Source of the DNA: Larimichthys crocea
Taxonomy: Eukaryota > Chordata > Actinopteri > Sciaenidae
Direction: 5' to 3'
Assembly (NCBI RefSeq): GCF_000972845.2
Contig: NC_040021.1
Location: forward strand, 5,209,969-5,273,968
DNA length: 64,000 bases
In this document: one piece after another, positions 9,854-22,206 of the stretch
Position numbering within the stretch: position 1 is the first letter of the stretch
How the letters are laid out: each line of letters begins with the position of its first letter
The notes under the pieces: generated by a model
Database searches by the model: none
What the model saw: the letters and a program-made list of their open reading frames with translations, nothing else
What the model was told of the DNA's origin: nothing
Translations under genes and position numbers: made by a program

Positions 9854-10175
9854 TGTTGCTGTGGTTTTCTCCGAGTGCTTCGGTTTCTCCACTAAAAAAA
9901 AAAAACATCAAAGTAACATCAAAATAACGTGACATCAAGATGTTGCTGTGGTTTTCTCCGAGTGCTTCGGTTTCTCCACTAAAAAAAAAAACCATCAAAG
10001 TAACATCAAAATAACGTGACATCATGATGTTGCTGTGGTTTTCTCCGAGTGCTTCGGTTTCTCCACTAAAAAAAAAAACCATCAAAGTAACATCAAAATA
10101 ACGTGACATCAAGATGTTGCTGTGGTTTTCTCCGAGTGCTTCGGTTTCTCCACTAAAAAAAAAACCCCATCAAAA
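9854..10175 (+). repeat. 87-bp repeats after the stop codon, copy B (4 units)
   Basis: Units start at 9854, 9941, 10028 and 10115 (exact 87 bp period, last partial). Copy A has only two, which accounts for the 174 bp difference between the two spacing values. Each unit carries the nested GTGG/CCAC and CCGA/TCGG arms. Confidence 0.9.
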
Positions 10176-10572
10176 TAACCAACCTGGACATGACTCACAA
10201 CAACAGGCCCCAAAGATCTGCAGACTCTTTAGTCGTCACTGTGCCTTCCCAGCGATGAGGTTATGGTTCAGTTCTGGACCTTGTCCTCTTTGCTGTGAAG
10301 AGTTTACAGCGTTCACGGTGAAAAGAAGAAAAAAAAGTTGAGCACACTGTACTACCTGCCTCACGTAGTGAGTGAGTGTTCAACCAGCATATGATGCAGT
10401 TCTACGGGTCCCATAGGTCTGCACAGATTAGGTTATAAATCCTAAAAAAAATAAACAAACAAACAAAAAAAATACATTTCTGTTATAAAATCTTTCTTTT
10501 TTCGTAGTATTTGCAGCACAGAAGTCTCCAAATAGGGCAGTAACCACCGATGGTATGAAAGAGACAGAGGTG

Positions 10573-10772
10573 ATCTCTGATCTCTCGCTCAGTTGGTAGA
10601 GCATCGCCCCATGTACGAAGGCTCAGTCCTTGCCGCAGCAGCCCAGGGTTTGAATCCGACCCGTGGCCCTTTGCTGCGTGTCATTCCCCATCTCTCTCTC
10701 TCCCCACATTCCTGTCACTCTTCAGCTGTCCCTATACAATGAAAAGCTTAAAAAGGCCAAAAAAAAATCTCT
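10573..10772 (+). mobile_element. tRNA-derived SINE, unit B
   Basis: This is the same SINE as at 6058, displaced by exactly 4515 bp. It was duplicated with the unit and is not an independent insertion. Confidence 0.8.
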
Positions 10773-11793
10773 ATCTAAAAGGTATTCAGGCAAGGGCACG
10801 CCCAAAGCAAATGAAAATAGGTAGCCGGGTACTGGCGACATCTGTCACAAATAGGATCAACACCATCATATGTTTTAGACAGTGTGGCCTTAGTTAAATG
10901 ACAGCAGTGAACAATCTTTTTTTCCAATTTGGGTGAATGAATCGCCTTAGCCTCTCAGCTGTAATCAGGGTTCAGTTCCAAGTCTTGACCCTGCTGCTGT
11001 GAGGACTACACATGTGAGTCTGAGTGTGTTGGTTTTCTCCAGCTCTCTCTCAATAAATAAAAAAAGCAAAAAAAAAAAAACATTTCTGTTTAAATGTTGC
11101 CTTCTTAATGATTGGCTACTGTGCTGTATTATATGTGCACTGTAACCATCATAATAAAGGTTCTACCTGTCTGGTAATCAGAGGGATCATACGTAAATTG
11201 ACTGCAAAACATACAGCTTATGGCACCAGCATGCAGCTGATCAGATCATTAGCTTTCAGCTTGAAGTATGAGCTAAATGAAAATAAAAACAATTAACATG
11301 ATAGCTCATTAACCCTTTAACGGGGCTCTAAATTAACTTTTTTGATCACCAGCCAATGTGGCTGGTAAGTTTGCCAATCAGTTTCCACTAGCCACATTTT
11401 TTCTGTGCAAAAAAAGACTGATTATGAGAGCAACTGAATTAATTTGATCATTTTATTAACTATTTAACTATTTTATTAACATTTCATTACTCACCCATAC
11501 ATACTATTCAGGGTCTAATATGACACATTTTTTGTACATAACAATAAAATAAAGCGAAACTAATTAACTCCGTAGCATATTTGCACATGTAGAAGCATGT
11601 TCAGAATAACAAACACCGGGAAAATGTCCAAATCTGTAAACAAAGTCTGGAGGGCTAAGCGCGCGCTCCTGAAACACTCCCGGTGGGGTTTGAAGTCGCG
11701 TGCAGGACAAGACCAAACACGCCACGCTCACGCAACGCGCTGTGCGGGTTCCCATAGAAACCGCGATCACGCGTCCCGAGAAATAGATGGTAA

Positions 11794-14211
11794 ATGTTTG
11801 ACCACTGTGTGACCGGGTCATCTCATCCTAAAATGAGATAAGACAGACCTAAATGGCCCCACAGTGGGAAAATTCCCTTCTTACAGCAGCTCATATACAC
11901 GAGGTGGATAGGAAATTACTCACAAATAAGAAATATATGAAGTCATGCTGGTGTTAAAGAGTCTGACAGCTGTGGTAGAGCTCCTTCTTACAACAGTCTG
12001 TTGATAAAGGAGCTGTTAAAGGCCTCCACCGTCTCAAAGTCCTGAGGTCAAATGTGACCATGCTCCAGTTTATTACCGCAAGAATGGACGCCATAATGAA
12101 ATGATGAAAACATACAAATAATAATAGTCTCACATGAAATCTTAACTTAGAGTGTTTAGTTTGTTTTTGTGAGGGAGCTGTCAAACAATTGACTTCTAGT
12201 TTTATCAGCCACATTTACTGGCCTGCCTTTTGAAGTAAGATATTTATTGCCCAGGGTATGTGTACATATACAAAGAATATGACTCTGGCTTCACTTTGTT
12301 TTTATCGTACATACACAGCTAAAACTAAAGGAGCCCTACAGATAAACATAACCATCAAACTACTATATACTGTGTATGTAAATATGTAGATCTATATCTG
12401 TACAACAATAACATTTGTAGACATTAAAGATTAAGTGATAGTACAAAGTGCAAAGGATGCTGAAATAAATATGGTTTATGCAGCTGAGTGTATTATGAAC
12501 AGCAGTGTTTCTCAAACTTTTTTACTTATTGGTTTCTCGAAGTATCACTATTTTCACAGACATTAAAATTCATCTGCGTAGGCGGACCCCTGTTCAAGCT
12601 ACAGACAGTTCATGTGCTGCAGGAGGAGGTTTATTCCTAATGAGAAGATGGTGTATTGTTGTTGACTCCTGAACAGAACTGGTTCAAGAACCAGAGCTTA
12701 TTTTGTACTAAAAGGGCTTCTCCTGATCTGCACTTCTCTTCCTTATTTTTTCACGTTTATTTCCTGTTTTCGAACGATTAATTTCACCTCCGCTCACGTA
12801 CTCGTACCACAGTTTGAGAATCAGTGACGTACAGCATATACAGTATGCACAGCATGAGCAGATTGTGTATGAGTGATATTTTCACATTATAAGAACAAAA
12901 ATTGAATGTAAACAGAATAAATACAGTGGGTTATTGTTCCTGACACTGAGTGTGGTGATAACTTCATCACAGTGATGACCTCTGAGAAGAAGCTGTTCTT
13001 GTCTCAGTTTGTTTTGGTGTGCAGTGTTCTGTATCCATTACTCTGTTAACCTTTACCTGTATTGTATTTCTGTAATTTGCTATGCTCAGTGTTTTGTTTT
13101 TTGCACTTTGCAGCTTTTCTATCTCGCAGCTGTGACTTGCTACTGTGATTAGTCCTGTGATAACCTTTAAGGCCAAGATGAAGGACAGATTCCCACAACG
13201 GGAAGATTCCCTTGTCAGCACGAGAAACAACTGAACTCTAGAATCTTGTAATCTGTTTCTGGTCAAGTTAGATACAGGACAGGAACTGTTTAAAGGCTCT
13301 AAACCAGGAACCTTCCTGCTGTGAGGTGACGGTGCTAACATCCAATACAATATAAAAACATAAATAAGGACAGATTCAAATAATACACTGTTTGAATTTA
13401 TTTATTTTTGACAAAAAACAAATAAATATGTTCCAAGTTTCATCCAAATCATTTCTCAATTTCCACCGCTCAACTGAAATATTTGTAGAATTGTGAAACC
13501 TTTAACTGAAGTGGCTGAACAGCACGTGGAATTAAAAGTAAGATCAGTAAATCAGGTGGCTGGAACATTCACAACGAGACGTCTGAAAACCTGTCCTGAT
13601 CAAATTTATCGTATAAAATAAAGTGGAGGCATCTAAACTCTTCATAAGTTCAGTGATAACATCAATAATCTGTTGAAGATGATAAATATTAAAATCTATT
13701 TACTTTGCTAATATTCTCTCTTATTCTGGGGAAGACTTTGGTACAGTGAATACTAAAGAAATAAAGAACTTCTGGCATTGTGTCACGCCAAACACACTGC
13801 GTAGTGACTAAAACTTCAGTGAAGAGTCAGAATTCACCTGCGCAGGTATCGGCTATTCAAACCTCTACATAACATCTATCTGTCGGAGCTTCTTGTCAGG
13901 CAGCAGGAGCGAATCCTCTGCCTCTGACTGCAGCCAAAATCCCACCACACCAACACACTTTACCAACATCACAGCCTGTTGGGAAAGTACTGAAGCTGCA
14001 GGCGATTTTCAAATGGGTAGAGAAGCAATGGTATTATCACCCATCATAGAAGATATTCTTGTTTCCCCACAGCGACACAGCTTGTGATATTATTTTGGTG
14101 GAGCTCTACTCACGAATGGCACACTGTCCATGCAAGTCCATGCACTGCTGCTGGAGGAAAAGCTGTAGTACGCACGGGTTGAGCACTGTTAGCGGCGACA
14201 CAAGCGGAAAC
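11794..14211. other. Intergenic repeats and probable ypel5 3' flank
   Basis: No coding gene is recognisable. From 11794 to about 12080 the sequence resembles a degraded fish interspersed repeat. A hAT MITE sits at 12503-12826. From 12960 to 13370 there is another repeat-like stretch whose open frames look like chance. The part next to 14211 probably holds the ypel5 3' UTR; a minus-strand AATAAA cluster at about 13397-13406 is a candidate polyadenylation signal, unproven. Confidence 0.4.
12503..12826. mobile_element. hAT-type MITE
   Basis: The left end is CAGTGTTTCTCAAACT (12503). The right end, read on the other strand, is CACTGATTCTCAAACT, giving near-matching terminal inverted repeats of the fish hAT/Charlie type. 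The flanking 8-mers ATGAACAG and ACGTACAG match at six of eight positions, as expected for a decayed 8 bp target duplication. No transposase frame lies inside. Confidence 0.65.
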
Positions 14212-15306
14212 TCAAGAGTTGTCGGAGGGGACGTGCTCAAAGCCTTCGCTCTCCCTCACCAGCGCCCTCTCCAGGATGACGCGGCCCTCCTTGTAGCGCT
14301 GGCTCTCCTCTGTGGCGAACTCGTACATCCAGCCCAGCTTGCTGTTGCAGTTCTTGCAGCTGACGTCCCGCACCATGTGTCTTCCTGTCAGCATCACTCG
14401 GTCCTGCACCTCGCTGTGCTGCAGGTTCACAACCTGCAGGGCAGCAGTAACCGTTAACCGCTTTTCTACAGAGAGTTCAGGAGTTTATAAATCAGTAGTA
14501 TCAGTATCAGCATTACTTTATCTCACTAGAAAATAATTTAGGTTGGAAATGTCAAGAAAGAGTAAATACGAACATTTTTACATGTAATCCGGAGATTGTA
14601 TTAGAACAAGAGTAAATGTCTAGGAGTGGCGCCATGACTGTGTCTGTTAGGAGACCAATCAGAAGTGACAAATATATCTAAATATGAGCAGGTGGTTTTA
14701 ATGGACAGGGTGGTCACAGCTGCTCGGACTATCCTCAGATTATGAAAGAATACGGCCGACCCAGATGTTAAAAAACGGATGGAACGGATATCAGAAGACG
14801 ACCACGCTGGATATTTATTTTGGTTGTTTCAAAGATGTTAATTTATCCTTTGTATATATTGTTATATTATTATGTTCCAGATACTGTCTGTCGATGTTTA
14901 AGTTCATTTTATGTTGTATGTATGTACAAATAAGAACTTTAATGTCAAAAAAAAGACATTTGGGCCAATTTAGAATTTAAGATTTACATAACTTTTTGTT
15001 AGAGAGAACACTTACGTTAATAAATAAAGAGTTAGTAATCATCAACATTGCCACCTTGCCATCTGTTGATGAGGAACTGATCTACGGTCCAAACGTTTAC
15101 ACTGACATATGTCATGAACACTACTGTTCTCCATGATCCAGGTGAAGGAAGAGACATGCAGGCACCTTGTTGAACAGGAAAGCTCGGCCGGTGGCTCCGG
15201 TGAAGCGAGTGGAGATGAGCTCAGCTCGGTTGGTCAGGATGGTGTCACAGTTGGCGCAGGAGAAGAGGCGAGTCCCGCCGATGTGATCCAAGAAGATTCG
15301 CCCCAT
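14212..15306 (-). CDS. ypel5: Yippee-like 5 protein
   Basis: Two coding exons: 15166-15306 (ATG at 15306, 47 codons, donor GTGCC) and 14212-14433 (acceptor CAG, 73 codons plus TGA). The 120-residue product starts [15 protein letters not shown] and ends HVPSDNS. It is almost identical to human YPEL5, a zinc-binding Yippee protein linked to the cell cycle and to the CTLH/GID ubiquitin ligase. The zinc pairs C17-x2-C20 and C73-x2-C76 are present with the family's 52-residue spacing. The C-terminus reads [10 protein letters not shown] where the human protein has a second Glu, so it is one residue shorter than the usual 121. The intron (14434-15165) is short and otherwise empty. The gene runs toward the tandem array, opposite to plb1. 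Confidence 0.95.
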
Positions 15307-15865
15307 TTTGTCTGCAGCCAACAGGCAAAAACAAAAAAAAACACAAAGTAGACTTGTTAGATGATGTAAACACAACAAGAGAAAGCTTTCTTTTCATGTC
15401 AGAGATCTTACTGCATCATTTATACTGTGGTAGCTCTGCTTTAACGTCTCTTGTTTTAGGGCTTTTGTTTCGCATCAATGTGATAAAGCAGCTCGATTTA
15501 TCAGGTATCTAATGTGCTGGATTTGCCGAAAAACATTCCAGTTGAATCATTTTTCCATAAATTGGTTTACATCCCAAATATATAGCCATATATCGTTACA
15601 TAAAATCACTTAAGATTACCGTGACAAAGCACATGACAGTTACATGTCATTAAAGGACTAAAATATACGGTCCAAACAACAGATTTAGGACTGCAACTAA
15701 TGCTGACCACTGATCATTTTCTCCATTAATCGATTGGTTGTTTGGTCATTTTGTCCACATATCAAAGATGTTTAGTCGACTGTCACAGAGGACAAAAAAA
15801 AAAACAAAAAAAAAACAGGAAATATTCACATTTGAGAAGCTGAAATCAGAAGATTTGGACATTTA

Positions 15866-16345
15866 AATTAGATTAGATTAGATTAGATTAGATATACATG
15901 ATTCATCCCACCAGGGGGAAATGTACTTGTTACAGCAGCAGAGGAAAGTGTAGCATACACTACAGAATTAGAAAAAAGTAGAAAAAGCAAAAAAAAACAC
16001 AATAAACAGACAGAAATATCTATAACCTACACAATAAACACCTTCAAACAGACAAGTACTGAGGATAAAAGTGGCATGATATATAAAAAGAGTGTAAGAA
16101 ATATTGCAAAGAAAAGTGACCATGATACAAATAATATTATTCAGAATTAGAAATACTTTAATAATCCCAGGGGGAAATTACCTTTAAAACAGACAAGTAC
16201 TGAGGATAAAAGTGGCATGATATATAAACAGAGTATTGTAATGTAAAGTGACCATAGTGTAAGAAATATTGCAAAGAAAGTGACCATGATACAAATAATA
16301 ATAATATTGCAAGAGTAGTGACCATGATATAAATAATATTACAAA
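15866..16345. repeat. (TTAGA)n and locally duplicated dispersed repeat
   Basis: A TTAGA pentanucleotide run (15866-15893) is followed by two partial copies of one segment (about 16039-16143 and 16180-16345). They share blocks such as GACAAGTACTGAGGATAAAA. A boundary like CCCAGGGGGAAATTA is common at the ends of fish interspersed repeats. This lies within the presumed ypel5 intron 1. Confidence 0.55.
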
Positions 16346-16505
16346 AATCAAATAAAAGATGAATCAATTACTAATCGCTGCAGCTCTAAATGTATCATAA
16401 TTTTGTACAAAATAATAATTACTGAGGGCACTGTTTTTGTATTTACAACCAGTATTCATTCATAAAACAATGGTATCAGTACACGTTACAGTTTGTCAGA
16501 CTGTG

Positions 16506-16524
16506 GCATTCTGGGACTTGTAGT
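16506..16524 (-). promoter_or_regulatory. ZNF143/THAP11-type SBS motif
   Basis: The minus strand reads ACTACAAGTCCCAGAATGC, a very close match to the SBS consensus, 1.2 kb upstream of the ypel5 start codon on the same strand. It lies on the gene side of the candidate first exon (16733 upward), so it may mark a second promoter. Confidence 0.45.
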
Positions 16525-16732
16525 CATCTCCCCCCCCTGAAGGCATCATTAGGCCAGCGGTATGTCGATGACAAGGTTAAACAAAAAAGACGAGATAAAA
16601 ACATGTACCTTTCTGTCATGAACTGACACAAAGCTGTAGGTTTAATTAAATGAAATAACAACGCTACAGTTTGATATATTATTGTCAAAGGCAGCTAACA
16701 GCTCGAACCAACGGTTAAAACCAACTCCTCAC

Positions 16733-16900
16733 CTCGTAACGGCAGCTAACTGAGCGGATATGCAGCTGGGAGGGTATATTCTCCCGTTGAAGTGTCTTTA
16801 ATCGCCGGAAAGTCTTTAAATCTTTAAACAGAGTCTCCTTTTTCCCCCTCTACTCTGAGTCCAGTTTGACAACAATAACACGGGACAGCAGTTGATGCTA
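16733..16900 (-). other. ypel5: Candidate non-coding first exon of ypel5
   Basis: On the minus strand a good donor, CGAG|GTGAGG, falls with its exon boundary at 16733. The ypel5 coding exon begins shortly after an acceptor, so at least one untranslated exon is expected upstream. The upper boundary is a guess. Nothing here is coding. Confidence 0.3.
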
Positions 16901-18732
16901 CCAGCCTGTTATAATGGCGCTGGGTGTTTATCAAGCTGGCTACAATGACAAGGGCAGCTTCCGGGGAAATCCTTCAAAATAAAACTAAAGCTAAAGCTAT
17001 TTATCGAGACGAGGCTGAGGCTGAGTTAATAATGACCACAATCATAATAGGGGCATCCGCTTAAAATGGTAGTAGACTCAGCGTTGGAGACTAATGTACA
17101 CACATGCGTGGTTGTAATGAGATTTTTTGTACTGTGCTTTTATTTTGAATACAGAGTATCCCCAGTGTTTTCCGTTTGTCGCTGGTAGCTTGATGCAGCT
17201 CTAAAGAATGACCACAAGGTGGCAGCAGAGCACAGCTGTGATTGTTCATTCATTCCTATGAGAAAAAATTCCCATAGGAATGAATGGGAAACCCTGAAAA
17301 AAAAAAAATTCAATAGACATTTTCAACAATAAACTGCTCTGACATACTTTCACCGAGAGACTTCATTTAAATTTTAAAATGTAGGTACTCTTGCCTTCTC
17401 TTCAGTGATTCTCTTCACTCATCGACAGCGTTTACCGTTTTTAAACTATCAAGGCTTAAAGTTGAGCAGGTTTTTAGTCAAATTTCTGGGTTCATAATGG
17501 GTGTGTATTGCGCGGAATGTTTGTGCTAGAGTGGATGACATCATCAGCTAGAGTGAGGAGCAGAGAGGAAAAATCAGTGAAAAACTAAAATGTATTCGAC
17601 TACCGTGGCCTCAAATGCCCCACTACAGACACGATTTATACATAGAAACGTAGGAAAATTTGTCTTCTCACTCACATTCGCCTGCTAAAGCTGTCAGCCT
17701 TATAGTTTTGGCATAACACACAAAGATGCGCCAGCAACACCCATCCACAGCCCCATAGACTGTCATGTTAAAAAGGCGGGAACATTTCTGGAGGAAAGCA
17801 GAAGTAACGCTTCTTTGAATCGCTCTAAAGGGCACATTTCTTCATTTATCGACGCAAAAATACCTATGTAGACGTTCAGGAAGGGCTGAGGATGCTCACA
17901 GTTATGTTGGTTCAATGATTGGAAATACGGTTTGGCCAGAAATCATTCCTGTTCAAGGGATGGTCTTCTCTCTGTCTTGGCATTTCCAACTGACATTCTA
18001 ACAGGTGCTCTGCTGATTATGGCCGTTGGCCCTGGTTGCTTGGCAACCTCAAGTCTGCCTGAGGGAGGAGAGGGGGGAGGGGCTATTTTCAAAATAAGAG
18101 TCCCTTCAAAATAAAAATAAATATGTTAAAAATTACTATTTGAGGTGTGCTTTTTGAATACAGACCCCCGACAACAGCCCACTCGGCACTCTCAAAATTT
18201 CTGCAGGAATTTTGGCTAGTTTATTATTATTATTATTTCTTTTGAATTAAACTATACATCTGTGATTAGTTTGGACATTTGTATCTTTATTTAGGCAGTC
18301 TTAGAAAGAAATCCATTCTAACACATACACATGTACAAATAATAATAAAATGAAATAAAGGTCACTAATGGTAAGGCAGGACCTGTTATCAAACAAATTC
18401 ACTCCCAAGAGATAGCTTGGCTTGGTGTAATTAACCAACTAGTCAGGGAGGAGAGCATTTTTAAAACCGAACCCCGCAGTGAAATTTGATCTTCCTCAAG
18501 ACACTGACACCCACCCAACAAAGAGGCACAGTTTGCTGTTTCCATAGGAGCTTCTGCAAGCTATCATGGAGGTTGAAATAACACGTGCCTCTTTCCCCTA
18601 AACATGATTGCCTTCTCCAGGAATGTCATGTCATGTTGAAATATAAATGATAGCTCGATAACCTGGATTGCGGTATCCTGTGAAGTATGTTACACGAATA
18701 AATGTAATTAACTTTGTACACAGGGTGCCGCT
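16901..18732. other. Intergenic, repeat-rich, no gene seen
   Basis: The stretch contains a short perfect inverted repeat (17247-17286) and a repeat-like block (about 17740-18120) with no intact reading frame of interest. A (TTA)n run lies near 18222. The 60-aa frame at 17932 has no recognisable features. Confidence 0.4.
17247..17286. repeat. Perfect inverted repeat, 14-bp arms
   Basis: CATTCATTCCTATG (17247-17260) pairs perfectly with CATAGGAATGAATG (17273-17286) across a 12-base loop. It is probably part of a dispersed repeat. Confidence 0.7.
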
Positions 18733-19756
18733 TAACAGGTGACCTACCAGGCACACTTAGCCCTTGAAAGTTTAGACAGAAATAGACACTGAAGATTAAA
18801 GTGCTTAAAGTCAATATATATATATATCTTTGACTAATTAGTGGTCAACAATTCAAAAACTGCAAAGCCTAGTAGTAAAGCCTAACAGTATTCATTTTGA
18901 TCCTTGTCCATGTTGGGTCCTGAAATCGAGGGACTTGGGACCTGGATGTCCTTGAAGAGTCCTTGATATTTGATGTTTAAGAAGGTGTGGCAACACCTCA
19001 CAGGGTTACTCTCACATTAATCACGCTAACACATTTTGGGGGATTTGGTGTCAATAGGATCAGTTGTCAGAAGTTAATTTGTGAATTATTCATATTTCAG
19101 GTAAATAAAATAAAATTCAACATCCTGTTAGAGAAGAAGAGACAAAGCAGGAGAAAGTGCACGTAGCTGCTTGTTATCAAACCCACTTATCACTACGCAC
19201 TAAAATAATTCCCACAATGAAGTAAGAGATTAACTGTACCGGTAAGAATAATAAAACTAAGAAGAGGATGGTGATTTATCTCGTGATATATCACATGCAT
19301 CCAAAAGGAAAACACAGGTGTAATAGATCCTCCCATGCCGTTATCATATTGTTAAAACCTAAAGTTGTAACAGTGAGCCAAAGGCAGACAAAGTCCCAGA
19401 AATATCACACAGAGAACCTTATATGCCAAATAATGTTGTACGCCCTGAGCAGCCAGAAAAGCAGCGATCCATCTGGTGGTCTTCACTCCAGTTCTTGTTG
19501 ATTCCCTTTTCCCTCCTTTGATACTTAACTTTAATAAACTCGCCTCACAACTGCAAGCAGTTCTTCAGATTCCCAGGCAGAGGCCCTTTGACTGCCTCCC
19601 CGTTACTTTTACTTTTTACCCGTTAAGGATCAAAGCATCTCATTCAATCCTCCCCAGGAGCCAGCGATGTGATACAGGTTTTACAGAGATTTCATATTGT
19701 GAAAACGTTTAAACTTTGTGACGTTAGGGAAATCGATAAGTCCCAAGTATGTCACT

Positions 19757-20190
19757 GAGTGTCAGTTGGCATGACAAGTTTCAAACTGAAGTAAGCCAAT
19801 GCTGAATGCCAAAAGCTGCAGTTCCTCAAACGTCCACTTGAGACTGGCTCCAGAAGTGAGTCAGTCTCCATTAGTCCCCATGTTAAAATGCACAACTTCA
19901 CAGCAGAAAAAACATGTTTACAGCTGGTACAAAAACAGTTTTGGTCTCTGTAGCTAATTCCCCCGTTCATGACAACGGTACTGGGGGTGAATTTATACAA
20001 CTCACCTGTTCACATTATATGAGGCTTAAAGTTATGCAGAATTTACAGTGTGGACTTGATTGACAGGTAGTTCCTTAAAGATGGCTGTTTTGAACACCCA
20101 GTGTCTCAGCCACCCAGGTCCACAGTGATGAGCCTTCAGAAACTGGGGTGACGTCACGAATACGACGTCCATTCTTTATACTGTCAGTGA
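19757..20190. repeat. Dispersed repeat 'PT-1', copy 1
   Basis: This is a roughly 430 bp fish interspersed repeat (blocks include AACGTCCACTTGAG, AGTCAGTCTCCAT and GTGACGTCACGAATACGACG). Further copies are at 32150-32407, 32583-33060 and 62120-62360. No reading frame or clear termini are seen, and I cannot assign a class. The name is only a label for this report. Confidence 0.65.
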
Positions 20191-22206
20191 TTCAGTGATT
20201 ATTACCAACGCCCATAACAGACCTAAATCTCTGACTGAACTGTCGGCTGTCAAGTTGGATTGTGGGTAATGTAGGCACCTCGGTTTGACAAGGAGGAAGA
20301 ATATGTGGAATACATTTTTTAAAAATGGCATTCATGATTGTGCTGCGTCGATTTGTATCTGTATTTGTCTGACAGAAGCCAATCAGGTGCTAAACATATG
20401 AATATTGTATTTTTGTTAAATCCTTATATTGCTTGTTACTCTTTGTCAGTGCAGTTTGTTAAATGTGTTCTGCTTTTATCCAGAGCACTGTGTTTTGAAG
20501 GTGCTCTATAAATAAAGTTTTTATGATTATACTTGTTAGTACGATGTTGAGGATGACTGCCACGGCGTCTTTACATATATAACCACAGGACAAACTGTTC
20601 AGCTCAACTAGTCTGTTCAAAGATAAAGCCGTGCTTTATCAGGGGGTTCATGCAGAGTTAATGTCCGGGAGGAAGATAACAGACTGTAAAGGTAGTTTGA
20701 CCTCGTAGCTGGTATGGTAATCACGACCGGAGTGACAGCGTTCATAGTTCTGCAAGCATCAAGATCAGATCATGGCTGCGCATTTCCCAGTGTAAGAACA
20801 CACTGACTTCTTTAATGTGTTTATAAGCAACCAATGCAGGCAGGGTTAGAGGCAGTTTAATGTTTGGAGTGTGTGGCACGAGGACAGCAGGAGTAAAAAA
20901 TCTGGTTAGTTTTGTTTTTCTAACATCATCTCTCTAATCAGAGGAAGATAACTTTCTGAAGCATCATATTATGTAAAAAAACAGAAGGTTTCAGGTCAAA
21001 GCTGCTGTTTCCAAATAATTAACAAGGCTCAGTAGGGAGTAGATGTAGACAATCCACACAACCAACCACTGCCCCCTATTCTGGCAATGTACTGTACCCA
21101 TAAACTGCTATTTTTATGTAATTCAGCTAACATGAAGTCAACAAGAAGCACGGCCGATGTTGTTTTTCCTCATGTGTACTGTAAAAGCTATAGATAAAAA
21201 AGAGATAACTGTAATGTGCTATTAAATGAGATGATCTTTCTCCTCTTACACCTGTGGGGTCATGCCCTGTCGCATTATGTATCTGGGGAAAATAACCATT
21301 CCCCAGTTTCCAATCAGCCTATATAGAGTGGCGTGATTCCTGACCATTTATTGGTGTTTGGAGAGGTCGAGCACGATAAACCAAGGATTTTTGGGACCCT
21401 GAGGAGTTTGACATTTTGGGAAATGGCATGAAGACGTTTTAATCGGATGGTAGAGCCAGGTTAGTCAGCGGCGTAACCCAGCTGCTGGCCCAGCAACTCT
21501 TGTCTGTACAGATGTGGGCGAGGATATGTTGAATATGTGTCAATCACTGTTTGTCTGCATTTAATGTTCTGCCTTAGAGGGTGAGATGTTTAGCTTCAAA
21601 ATAAAAGCATGCTGAGATAAACTAGAATAAACTCTCTTGATTTAAAAGATTAAATCAAGGAGATTAAACAAAGCTCATAAAACTGAAGTCGATGCAGATG
21701 TGCAGATTTTATCACAGCTACGACTAACAGATTGATCGTGTGCAGGGTTTTATAAGGATTGTTAGGCCTCTTCTATCTAACTGCGAACAGATAATGCACG
21801 CCTTCATCAGAGAAACGCTAGAACCTAAAGTTACTTCTTGAAACTCCATGTCTTAATTTCATCCTCTCTTCTCATCATCAATAGTGTTACTTTACCAACA
21901 GCATGTTCCCTATTAGAAAGATGACATACAGCAAGTTATAATGTTTTATCGTGTCTTAGATTCTTTAGTTTTTAATTATTGTAACCAAATAAATGTCCAA
22001 AATAAAGCATAACATCCTGATGTTCACTTTCCTCATTATGATAAATGTTCCATTATCAGTGTCATTGTTTCATTAAAAACCTTATGGCTATGTCCTTTGG
22101 ACGAGCAGGTCAGTCCCCCCCCTCGTGCATATTTATGTTTACCGGCCAGGTATAACTGACTGACTGGGAGAGAGCAGAGAGGAAGGAAAGCTGCAGGAAA
22201 GGATCT

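Larger units (their letters stand above)
2235..11793 (+). repeat. Tandem array of a ~4.3-4.5 kb gene unit
   Basis: The array reads: deleted copy 0 (2235-2835), unit A (gene at 3477), unit B (gene at 7818), then the 5' part of a further unit that breaks at about 11793. Gene-to-gene spacing is 4341 bp. Downstream landmarks repeat at 4515 bp because unit B carries two extra 87 bp repeats. Units B and C share a block of about 150 bp (7024-7175 and 11539-11690) that is absent before gene A. Each unit also carries a SINE, a hAT-type end and a TG run. Identity between units is very high, suggesting recent duplication or gene conversion. The last unit ends within a repeat, just before its TG run. Confidence 0.9.

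Noticed and set aside
9854..10175. CRISPR-like array
   Set aside because: The 87 bp units are head-to-tail with no distinct spacers, in a vertebrate 3' UTR.
16913..16981. Short plus-strand frame starting ATGGCGCTGGGTG
   Set aside because: It encodes only about 22 residues with no recognisable splice continuation or homology.
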